In this document: positions 1 through 5,050 of the stretch, one piece after another | Numbering within the stretch: the stretch's first letter is position 1 | Layout of the letters: each line of letters opens with the position of its first letter | From: Peptostreptococcaceae bacterium oral taxon 113 str. W5053 | GTDB taxonomy: Bacteria; Bacillota; Clostridia; Tissierellales; Peptoniphilaceae | Assembly (NCBI GenBank): GCA_000467935.1 | Contig: KI259865.1 | Coordinates: 5,061-13,327 of the forward strand | Reading direction: 5' to 3' | DNA length: 8,267 bases | Notes under the pieces: model-generated | The model's database searches: none | What the model was told of the DNA's origin: nothing | The model's input: only the letters and a program-made list of their open reading frames with translations | Translations under genes and position numbers: made by a program

Positions 1-108
1 GCGTGTTAGGGTTGCTTTGTTCCAGTTATAGCGGTTTTCATCATTCAGTGGCTTATTTTTAGCTGTTCCTCTGTCTTGCTGTTTCATATAAAAGGTTGGA
101 GTTCTCAA
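1..108 (-). CDS. Possible gene start running off the window edge, unrecognised
   Basis: A minus-strand frame stays open from a TAG just upstream to the window edge, giving 36 codons from a possible TTG start at 108. A GTAGGAGG ribosome-binding motif lies about 11 bases before it. The product would begin MRTPTFYMKQQDRGTAKNKP and is polar, with no family I recognise. A better-spaced ATG at 113 in another frame hits a stop after two codons. A third frame is open through this stretch but ends inside it. The stretch adjoins the IS200 remnant, so it may be rearranged DNA. Evidence is limited to an open frame plus a Shine-Dalgarno motif. Confidence 0.22.
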   Translation of the reverse strand, partial: MRTPTFYMKQQDRGTAKNKPLNDENRYNWNKATLTR

Positions 109-146
109 ACCATGGATATCCTCCTACTTCGGTATCTGTTGTTTTA

Positions 147-209
147 CTATACTCCTAATTTACATTTGGTATGTGCTAAACTGTTATTGACATTATTTTG
201 TTGAGACAT
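147..209 (-). pseudogene. tnpA: IS200-type transposase TnpA, N-terminal fragment
   Basis: ATTAGGAGG (227-219) precedes ATG at 209. The 20-residue frame reads MSQQNNVNNSLAHTK, then CKLGV and a TAG at 149-147. The block NNSLAHTK matches the usual start of IS200-family single-strand transposases, which normally continues W-x-CKYHIVF-x-PK. Here the frame is lost right after SLAHTK, where the conserved tryptophan and the CKYH segment should follow, which points to a deletion at about position 165. The HUH histidines and the catalytic tyrosine are absent, so the fragment cannot be active. The family assignment rests on this short signature plus the leader structure. Confidence 0.6.
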
Positions 210-282
210 TTTAATGTTCCTCCTAATCTATTCTGTTTTTCATCAGCTGGCAGGCTTTAATACAGTTTAGCACATTAGGAGG
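171..282 (-). promoter_or_regulatory. tnpA leader with possible SD-sequestering pseudoknot
   Basis: Transcribed from the minus strand, segment A (282-274, CCTCCTAAT) is perfectly complementary to A' (227-219, ATTAGGAGG), which is the Shine-Dalgarno site. The directly following segment B (275-262, ATGTGCTAAACTGT) is perfectly complementary to B' (184-171), which is codons 9-14. The order A-B-A'-B' is that of a pseudoknot; a simple hairpin using either pair alone is also possible. A leader hairpin that hides the tnpA ribosome binding site is an established feature of IS200. The second pairing into the coding region is what I see here. Confidence 0.5.
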
Positions 283-309
283 TTTTTTTTCACCGCTTAA
301 GCTCTTTTG

Positions 310-332
310 AACCACGCGACTATCGCGTGGTT
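310..332. repeat. IS200 left-end hairpin, 10-bp perfect stem
   Basis: AACCACGCGA (310-319) and TCGCGTGGTT (323-332) form a perfect 10-bp stem with a CTA loop. Its place upstream of the tnpA leader fits the subterminal hairpin that IS200/IS605 transposases recognise in single-stranded DNA. Such hairpins can also block transcription entering the element from outside. Confidence 0.6.
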
Positions 333-342
333 TTCTTTATAC

Positions 343-380
343 AAAAAAGGCAGTGTGCCATATATGCACACTACCTTTTT
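343..380 (-). terminator. Intrinsic terminator of the 82-aa gene
   Basis: A-rich arm 343-350 plus CAGTGTGC (351-358) pairs with GCACACTACC and the T-run at 366-380, with one mismatch and a 7-base loop. Read on the minus strand the stem ends in TTTTTT, placing it 31 bases past the stop at 411. The A/T flanks would let it work in both directions. Confidence 0.75.
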
Positions 381-410
381 CAATAAAAGTAAACGAAAGA
401 ATCTCTATTT

Positions 411-659
411 TTATTCCATAAAAATCTCAAAATCCTCAAAACAATCAACTACCTGCAATTTTACATCCGGAGAATAATCCACGATTTCAATTTCAATAAT
501 CTCTGTTGAAAATGCATCATTATCACTAACCTTTACTTTAAAATCCGGGAAATTATCATTCACAAATTGTACTTTTAGAGCATCTCCGTAATTTACTTCT
601 TTAAATGTTACTTTCTTTCCTTTTAAAATATTCAAATATCCTTTACTTCGTTTTGCCAT
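411..659 (-). CDS. Hypothetical 82-residue protein
   Basis: The frame runs from ATG at 659 to TAA at 411, with a near-perfect ribosome binding site (AAGGAGGAG, 5 bases before the ATG) and a terminator just downstream, so it is very probably expressed. I do not recognise the family. The first ~20 residues are basic (MAKRSKGYLNILKGKK) and the rest is acidic, with alternating hydrophobic/acidic residues around TEIIEIEIVDY that suggest a small beta-rich fold. There is one cysteine (VVDCFEDFE), no signal peptide and no membrane segment. It lies 71 bases downstream of the broken restriction gene on the same strand and may once have been co-transcribed with it. No function can be assigned. Confidence 0.7.
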   Translation of the reverse strand: MAKRSKGYLNILKGKKVTFKEVNYGDALKVQFVNDNFPDFKVKVSDNDAFSTEIIEIEIVDYSPDVKLQVVDCFEDFEIFME

Positions 660-730
660 TATACTCCTCCTTAAATAATATTTATTTTCAACTTTTCTCC
701 CGTTTACTTATACTTTATGGTATCTAAAAA

Positions 731-1246
731 CTATCTCATCGATACAATATTCGGAACCAGATAGACCCCTAATTTATCTTGCAGCTCCTCGGGAAGTCGA
801 TCCAAATGTTCTAAGATTAAATCCACTAAAAGATTGCCGTCTATCAGACCGATATCAGACTGCTCTGCAAATCTTTCGACATCTTCCCCGATTTCTCCGC
901 TGGTCACAAAATAACCGCTATAGTCCTCATATCCCTCTTGTTCCAATGCGGCAATAATTTGTTCTATGCCCTCTTTGCCGGAATACCCGTCATGATGTTT
1001 TACTTGTACCAGAATTTTTTGAGAAGAAAACGCATCTTCTTTCATCGCTCTGATATCCGCATCCGCCGGCTTTGGAAAATGATTTTTTGACAATAAATCA
1101 GCAATATACCCTTCACATTTCATCAATTCACAAACCAATCTTTCCAAACCTTGACCTCCTACTTGAAGATAGGTCTTTCCTTTACGAATATTTCCAAGCA
1201 AATTCTTTTTCATTTCTTTCAAATATTCTTCTTTTGCTTGTTTCAT
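731..1246 (-). CDS. Surviving Mrr-type nuclease domain ORF of the broken gene
   Basis: This is a 171-residue open frame holding the catalytic domain. GLERLVCELMKCEGY (33-47) is the helix that opens Mrr_cat domains. An acidic pair, D62 and D64, precedes LVQVKHH, with the Q81-V-K83 of the D...QxK nuclease motif. Then come GIEQI, YFVTSGEIGEDVERFA and IGLIDGNLLVDL, the conserved C-terminal block of the family. The usual G[GD]xGxD form of the acidic motif is altered to PADADI. No Shine-Dalgarno precedes ATG 1246, which aligns with the middle of the parental gene, so I read it as the 3' part of the pseudogene. A gene finder would call it a restriction endonuclease. Confidence 0.55.
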   Translation of the reverse strand: MKQAKEEYLKEMKKNLLGNIRKGKTYLQVGGQGLERLVCELMKCEGYIADLLSKNHFPKPADADIRAMKEDAFSSQKILVQVKHHDGYSGKEGIEQIIAALEQEGYEDYSGYFVTSGEIGEDVERFAEQSDIGLIDGNLLVDLILEHLDRLPEELQDKLGVYLVPNIVSMR

Positions 1247-1325
1247 CTCTTGAGTATAAGAATAAGTTTCTTTTTTTTAAAAAAATAGATTCCAACTCAT
1301 CTGCAAATTCAAATAAATCGGAAAC

Positions 1326-1414
1326 CGAACTTCCGCGTACGCGCAGACGTCGTACTTTTCTCGACGTAATCCGTCGTCGCTTGATACGAACTTCCGCGTA
1401 CGCGCAGACGTCGT
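1326..1414. repeat. Two perfect 28-bp direct repeats around a 33-bp insert
   Basis: Bases 1326-1353 and 1387-1414 are identical over 28 bp and differ on both flanks; the insert between them is 1354-1386 (33 bp), giving a 61-bp period. The repeat is GC-rich against its surroundings and centred on the perfect palindrome CGCGTACGCG. Deleting one repeat plus the insert restores a continuous reading frame across the Mrr gene (KELSEGLQRRLRVRG-SSVSDLFEF), so the single-copy state is ancestral. Repeat and insert sizes equal those produced by type I-E Cas1-Cas2 integration. Confidence 0.9.
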
Positions 1415-1469
1415 TGCAACCCTTCCGATAACTCTTTGCGTGAGATAAGCATAAGTTTCCCGTCCTCAA

Positions 1470-1499
1470 GACAATACTCCACTTGACAATACTCCACTT
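1470..1499. repeat. Perfect 15-bp tandem duplication
   Basis: GACAATACTCCACTT occurs twice back to back (1470-1484 and 1485-1499). Being 15 bp it keeps the frame and adds five residues to the reader/linker part of the Mrr gene, giving the doubled peptide VEYCQVEYC. It looks like replication slippage and is independent of the 28-bp repeats. Confidence 0.9.
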
Positions 1500-1891
1500 T
1501 TCTTTGATTTGCCAAACTCCGTTCGTATGCTTTTTCGGAATAGATGTCTTCTTTGCCGACTATCGCCAAAACGACGGATGAATAAAACGGAACAATGATA
1601 ATATCTCCCTCTTGAAGATTTTTAAAGCGTTTGACCTCATTTAATTTTTTTGAAATCACTCGTTTGTCGCCTTCCTCATAATAAGTTTCTCTTACTTTCT
1701 CCGATACCTGTTCCGCATTCGAATACCCGGAAAAATTGACTTCACTCCAGCCTACGGCAACAACACTTTCCTCAAAAAAATATCTTAAAATCCTCTTCTT
1801 CGGATAACATCGCCCGAACCATATAATACCTACTCATTTTCCCTCCTCCTTAACTTTAGTTTTTTTTGTTTAATTGTATTTATATTTAACA

Positions 1892-1922
1892 ATTTTATTT
1901 TATCAAAAAAAAAAATAGTCAA
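1892..1922 (-). promoter_or_regulatory. Probable promoter of the Mrr gene with an 11-T spacer tract
   Basis: On the minus strand TTGACT (1922-1917) is followed by A, eleven T (1915-1905), then TAAAAT at 1902-1897 (spacer 14) and again at 1897-1892 (spacer 19). Neither spacing is the ideal 17, and the homopolymer in the spacer could vary in length. It lies about 55-85 bases upstream of the ATG at 1837. Confidence 0.4.
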
Positions 1923-2020
1923 GTATTCTTCAATCCTGTAAGATATATCTCTCTACATCGGATAACTCTTTTTTTATTCTTCTTTAGAAATTGAAAAAAA
2001 CAAACTCAAAATTTTTCAAA

Positions 2021-2063
2021 CATACAAAAAACGTTTAGATTTTTTCTAAACGTTTTTTGTATG
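2021..2063. terminator. Bidirectional terminator with perfect 19-bp stem
   Basis: Bases 2021-2039 and 2045-2063 are perfect reverse complements around a five-T loop. The A6 and T6 runs inside the arms serve as the U-tract in either direction. It lies 46 bases beyond the stop of the zinc-ribbon gene (minus strand) and would end the four-gene operon. The rest of 1838-2108 is AT-rich spacer apart from the Mrr promoter. Confidence 0.85.
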
Positions 2064-2108
2064 TTCACTCTATTGATTTTTCTATCCGACATTTCCGCTT
2101 TCAGAAAA

Positions 2109-3035
2109 TTAATGAAAAGCGGTCATGAGAAAAACGGAACATGCAGTGATACCAACAGCAATTAAAAATAAAATCAAGAAAATGATTAATTGAATAATCA
2201 GAAGTCGTTTAAAAAATTTTCCTTCATTCCCTTCCGGCGTCACCGGACTGAAGATAGCGGTAATCAAAGAGATTTCCACCAAAAGCATGATAATTCCGGG
2301 CAAAAAATGACCATAACTTATTTTTTGTCCCAACCAAACGATTGCAACGCTAATGAGTGCACGAAGTTTAAACTCTTCATCACAAATCATCACCCCCGCT
2401 TTATTGCAGGCTGAACGTAAAATCACATTGTAAATAAGATACCCCAATCCAAGTCCGAGGGCGGCTACAATGAACCCGCCAAAAGAACCGCCCAAGGCAC
2501 CGAATCTGCTTCCGGTCAATGCGCCGAACATTCCGCCTATAAAAAATGCTCCAAAACCATCAAGTACCACCAATCCTAAAAATATATAAAGCCAAATATT
2601 TTTTATCTGTAACATTTTTTGGAAAAAAGGTTCAAAAGCGGCTCCAAGATTGCCTAAAAATCCGAAAAATCCTGTTCCCGGACTTTTTGTACCCACTGTA
2701 CTTTCGGAAGATGGATTTGATGCTGTTTGGTTCTTCCATCGAGATTTTTCTTGAGCCGTTTGTGACGAAAACTCTCCCTGTGGAGTTTCTTTCCATTCGC
2801 CTGTTTTTTCATCGGAAATCACAGTTTTCGGTTCTTCAAACGGCACTGTATCTTCCTCTGCCGAGTTTTCGTTTCTATTTTGTTCTTCTACGGATTGAAC
2901 TTTGATGGTTTCAAATCTTTCTTCCGGAACTATTTCCGCTGTTTGATGTTCTTCTTCAATTTCTACCGGAGTTCCGCAATAAGAACAAAATTTATTCGTC
3001 TCTTGAATATTGTGTCCACATACTTTACAAATCAT
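2109..3035 (-). CDS. Zinc-ribbon multi-pass membrane protein
   Basis: ATG at 3035 has a GGGGG ribosome binding site 7 bases upstream, and the product is 308 residues. C3-x2-C6 and C17-x2-C20 form a one-metal zinc ribbon of the type placed at the N-terminus of many Firmicutes membrane proteins. Residues ~24-120 are an acidic, Ser/Thr/Glu-rich, probably disordered linker. The rest is hydrophobic with about four membrane regions (~147-170, ~180-205, ~225-262, ~278-305); the second region is glycine-rich (FGALGGSFGGFIVAALGLGLG). The layout recalls Yip1/zinc-ribbon membrane proteins, but I cannot fix the family. It follows the barstar gene by 13 bases and ends the operon at the 2021-2063 terminator. 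No function is known. A role in handling or sensing the RNase system at the membrane is conjecture from position only. Confidence 0.85.
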   Translation of the reverse strand: MICKVCGHNIQETNKFCSYCGTPVEIEEEHQTAEIVPEERFETIKVQSVEEQNRNENSAEEDTVPFEEPKTVISDEKTGEWKETPQGEFSSQTAQEKSRWKNQTASNPSSESTVGTKSPGTGFFGFLGNLGAAFEPFFQKMLQIKNIWLYIFLGLVVLDGFGAFFIGGMFGALTGSRFGALGGSFGGFIVAALGLGLGYLIYNVILRSACNKAGVMICDEEFKLRALISVAIVWLGQKISYGHFLPGIIMLLVEISLITAIFSPVTPEGNEGKFFKRLLIIQLIIFLILFLIAVGITACSVFLMTAFH

Positions 3036-3048
3036 TCAAATTCCCCCT

Positions 3049-3330
3049 TTACAATACTTCTTTTCCTACATTGGTCCAAAATCGAAGATTTGCGTTTTCT
3101 TCCTGTGCATCTTTAAAAACTTGTATCAGGTTTCGACCATATTCAGGCATATTTATTAATACCCGATTTCCATGAAATAAATAAATTTCTTCTCTTTCGC
3201 CAACAGCTGTCAAAATATCATATAACGCATCTAAATTACAGCCGTAATAAAAAGGAAGATTCATTTGTTTTTTTAAATAGGCATGGGTTTGTCCCGGATC
3301 TTTCATCTGTCGTCCGTCTAAGATAATCAT
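3049..3330 (-). CDS. Barstar-family ribonuclease inhibitor (immunity protein)
   Basis: This 93-residue protein begins MIILDGRQMKD, close to the ~90 residues of barstar. LPFYYGCNLDALYDIL (25-40) is the barstar signature: Y28/Y29 and D34/D38 match the residues that plug the barnase active site, with Tyr37 in place of barstar Trp38. VFKDAQEENANL near the C-terminus matches the helix and following strand, with an acidic residue near barstar Glu76. ATG 3330 is chosen because GGGAGGGAGAAG precedes it and it overlaps the barnase stop as ATGA, implying translational coupling; a GTG five codons upstream is less likely. It lacks a signal peptide, so it acts in the cytoplasm and protects the producer from the RNase encoded just before it. 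Confidence 0.93.
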   Translation of the reverse strand: MIILDGRQMKDPGQTHAYLKKQMNLPFYYGCNLDALYDILTAVGEREEIYLFHGNRVLINMPEYGRNLIQVFKDAQEENANLRFWTNVGKEVL

Positions 3331-3857
3331 TCTTCTCCCTCCCACAATATGAATGTCTCGTAGTGATCTAAAGTGTAATAGATTAAGCCGTCATTGGAAA
3401 ATATCAATCGCTCTGCCCCTCGATATCCTCCCTCGTAATTTAAATCCGCTTCGTAGTATGTACGATTTTTCTTAGTAGGCAATTTTTCTTCCCGATTGCC
3501 GAAACGATCCCCTCCGATAGCACGCCCCGGCGCCACTTCCCAAAGATTTCCTTTTTTGTCGTTCCAACCTAAGTTTCGTGCCTCTTCTTTTTTTATATAT
3601 TCCGGAGGAAGCTCTCCATGGACTTGAACATATTTTGCCACCCGTTCCAAAGAAAAAACTTCTTTACCGTTCTCTTTGCGCTTCTGTGTGCTCTCCTTTT
3701 TTTCGTTTTTGGAATCGACTGTATTTTTTGGATCGGTTTGCTCTTCCGTCTTTGTCGGAGTCGAAATTCCTTTGTCTTTCGGCATCTGTTTGCAACAGGT
3801 AAAGAGTGATAAAATTACAATTCCAAAAAATAATTTCAAATAAAAGCTCTTTTTCAT
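3327..3857 (-). CDS. Exported barnase-family ribonuclease, putative lipoprotein toxin
   Basis: The protein has 176 residues. Residues 1-22 are a signal peptide (MKKSFYLKLFFGIVILSLFTC) ending in Cys-Cys, a loose lipobox with Thr before Cys, so it may be a lipoprotein or simply secreted. Residues ~25-65 are a Lys/Glu/Thr-rich linker. Residues ~68-172 match barnase throughout: VAKYVQVHGELPPEYIKK, LGWNDKKGNLWEVAPG, IGGDRFGNREEKLP, and the catalytic block. E136, R146, R150 and H165 line up with barnase Glu73, Arg83, Arg87 and His102, and K90 with Lys27, so it should be an active guanyl-preferring RNase. The start at ATG 3857 is 5 bases past the ARH-like stop; the upstream extension to 4055 is only overlap with that gene. 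The stop overlaps the barstar ATG. Confidence 0.93.
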   Translation of the reverse strand: MKKSFYLKLFFGIVILSLFTCCKQMPKDKGISTPTKTEEQTDPKNTVDSKNEKKESTQKRKENGKEVFSLERVAKYVQVHGELPPEYIKKEEARNLGWNDKKGNLWEVAPGRAIGGDRFGNREEKLPTKKNRTYYEADLNYEGGYRGAERLIFSNDGLIYYTLDHYETFILWEGEE

Positions 3858-3862
3858 TTGTT

Positions 3863-4879
3863 TTAAATCCTCTTTACCGCATCGGCTAATCGTTCGGCTT
3901 GTTCTCGAAGATAATTGTGTAATTTTAAATTTTGTATCCAAGCATAGGGAAGGGTTCTGCTTTCTCCGATTAATCCTAAAATTCCTCCCACCATAGCGCC
4001 TGTCCATCGGGTGTCTCCGCTTTGATTGACTGCATAGAGCAATGATTGCTCCCATTCCCGATATCTAAAGATAGCATAGATGGAAAACAGTAAACTTTGC
4101 GACCCTTCTTTACCCCAGACGAAATTTTCAAAATTCAAACTTTCTCCCTCATCCCCAAAAGTTTTCGCTTGTATAAGTTGTTGCACCAAAGGAGTGGAAT
4201 CAGGTATCTGCTGAAGTATATTATTCGCTTTTTCAAATCCTTCATTTAACTTTTTTGACACCACGAGGTTACTGACCATGGCGGCAAAAAATCCCGCGCA
4301 AAGAATGGTATCTCTATCTCCATGGGTCAATGCCGCAATACGCATCGCGAAAGAAAAAGCTTTATCTTCTCTTCCTTTATAATACAAACCCACGGGTAAA
4401 ACTCTGGAAATGGCATCCCCTTCTCCCGAATCGTTAATAGGTATGTCCACACTGCCTAAAAATCCGCTTCGAAGGACTTCCAAAGACGTCTGCACGCCGT
4501 CCGTTTCTCCGGAGAATTCTTTGATGTTTAAAATGCTGTTTTTCTCCTCATGAGGCTGTCTTTTTAACCATATCTCATCATCCGGAGATGGCAAAAGTTT
4601 GGTGGTGTTGTAAAGCCAACGATACATGGAACGCTTCACCGGCAAGAAAGGATCCATAAAAACTCTATTTGCCCACAAAAGCCCATCTAAAATAAAGCAC
4701 ATCTCTTCAGTCAAACCACTATTGGAAAAAGAATTCAATACCGGATGACGATTGGGACGACTAATCCCCGAAGAACCCCATCGATTTTGTATTTCTTTTT
4801 TCGACAAATCGGCAACACTGTTTCCTAAAGCATCGCCTAAAGCAAAGCCTAAAAGTGCTCCTTTAAATATTTCTTTCAT
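3863..4879 (-). CDS. ADP-ribosylglycohydrolase (DraG/ARH-fold) protein with altered metal motifs
   Basis: AAGGAGGAGG stands just before ATG 4879; the product has 338 residues, normal for the family. FKGALLGFALGDALG (5-19) is the classic ARH opening, SGEGDAISRVLPVGLYY (~151-167) the middle motif, ALTHGDRDT (183-191) the THxd block, and the C-terminus has NQSGDTRWTGAMVGGILGLIG followed by LPYAWIQNL. Active members bind two Mg ions through TDDT near the N-terminus and GDxD[TS] near the C-terminus and remove ADP-ribose from proteins. Here the first is TEEM (57-60) and the second GDTRWT (288-293), so one acidic ligand is lost and two are Glu for Asp. Activity is uncertain; a binding or immunity role is possible. 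It is the first gene of the barnase/barstar operon. Confidence 0.85.
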   Translation of the reverse strand: MKEIFKGALLGFALGDALGNSVADLSKKEIQNRWGSSGISRPNRHPVLNSFSNSGLTEEMCFILDGLLWANRVFMDPFLPVKRSMYRWLYNTTKLLPSPDDEIWLKRQPHEEKNSILNIKEFSGETDGVQTSLEVLRSGFLGSVDIPINDSGEGDAISRVLPVGLYYKGREDKAFSFAMRIAALTHGDRDTILCAGFFAAMVSNLVVSKKLNEGFEKANNILQQIPDSTPLVQQLIQAKTFGDEGESLNFENFVWGKEGSQSLLFSIYAIFRYREWEQSLLYAVNQSGDTRWTGAMVGGILGLIGESRTLPYAWIQNLKLHNYLREQAERLADAVKRI

Positions 4880-4898
4880 GACCTCCTCCTTTTCTATA

Positions 4899-4927
4899 AC
4901 TATAGCAAATTAAAGCCTCTTTGAAAA
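4899..4927 (-). promoter_or_regulatory. Probable promoter of the ARH/barnase/barstar operon
   Basis: On the minus strand TTTTCA (4927-4922), a 17-base spacer and TATAGT (4904-4899) lie 20 bases upstream of the ATG at 4879. The -10 is good and the -35 is weak, so an activator may be needed. No other promoter is evident within the tightly packed operon. Confidence 0.5.
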
Positions 4928-5006
4928 CTTTTCTTTCCAAATATTTTTTACAAAATTTACTATCCTTTGTTTTCTACTTTCTCCTCTTTCCCTGTGCGTT
5001 ATCCTA

Positions 5007-5035
5007 TGCTATACTAATAAAAACGATTATAATTG
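5007..5035 (+). promoter_or_regulatory. Extended -10 promoter and near-palindrome before the AraC gene
   Basis: TGCTATACT (5007-5015) is an extended -10 with no clear -35. Just downstream, CGATTATAATTG (5024-5035) is a near-perfect palindrome centred on ATTATAAT at the likely transcript start, a plausible operator. The gene's ribosome binding site follows at 5038-5043. Confidence 0.45.
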
Positions 5036-5050
5036 ATAAGGAGTATCGAT

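Larger units (their letters stand above)
147..340 (-). mobile_element. Decayed left end of an IS200/IS605-family insertion sequence
   Basis: Reading the minus strand, this stretch has the typical order of an IS200-type left end. First comes a perfect 10-bp hairpin (310-332), then a leader with a sequence complementary to the Shine-Dalgarno site, a strong AGGAGG, and the first codons of a Y1 (HUH) transposase. The element stops after about 20 codons, and no right end or tnpB is visible, so it is an immobile relic. The outer boundary near 340 is a guess; IS200-type elements make no target-site duplication, so none is expected. Confidence 0.6.
731..1837 (-). pseudogene. Type IV-like restriction endonuclease: reader domain plus Mrr nuclease, broken
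   Basis: AAGGAGGAGGG precedes ATG at 1837, whose product begins MSRYYMVRAMLSEEEDFKIFF. The gene is traceable to 731 through three lesions. The first is a +1 shift in a 7-T run (plus-strand A1774-1780), after which EESVVAVGWSEVNF continues. The second is a 61-bp insertion (28-bp repeat plus 33 bp) near 1326-1414. The third is a +1 in an A-run at 1271-1278 (8, expected 7). Repairing these on paper gives one frame of roughly 340 residues. The N-terminal ~110 residues (VAVGWSEV, GDIIIVPF) resemble EVE/PUA-like modified-base readers, which is an inference. The middle reads LSEGLQRRLRVRG-SSVSDLFEFADELE, and the C-terminus is an Mrr-type nuclease. Such enzymes cleave modified foreign DNA. Homopolymer sequencing error could explain two lesions but not the 61-bp one. 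Confidence 0.75.

Noticed and set aside
171..275. A 105-bp MITE with 14-bp terminal inverted repeats
   Set aside because: One arm is codons 9-14 of the tnpA fragment and the other is its leader, with no target duplication; RNA or DNA structure of an IS200 left end explains it better.
1326..1414. A true CRISPR array
   Set aside because: There are only two repeats and one insert, they lie inside a gene whose frame is restored by removing one unit, and no leader or cas genes are in the window. It is reported as a repeat with an integration hypothesis instead.
1072..1431. Plus-strand open frame opposite the Mrr gene
   Set aside because: It has no ribosome binding site and an unlikely composition, and it lies antisense to clearly coding but broken minus-strand sequence.
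3858..4055. Longer N-terminus for the barnase gene
   Set aside because: The extra 66 residues overlap the ARH-like gene; the signal peptide begins at ATG 3857, where the real protein starts.
5024..5035. Fur box upstream of the AraC gene
   Set aside because: The ATTATAAT palindrome shares only a few bases with the Fur 7-1-7 consensus, so I call it only an operator-like palindrome.
5033..5050. TTG start for the AraC gene
   Set aside because: It would lie before the AAGGAG site at 5038-5043, which is correctly spaced for ATG 5051.
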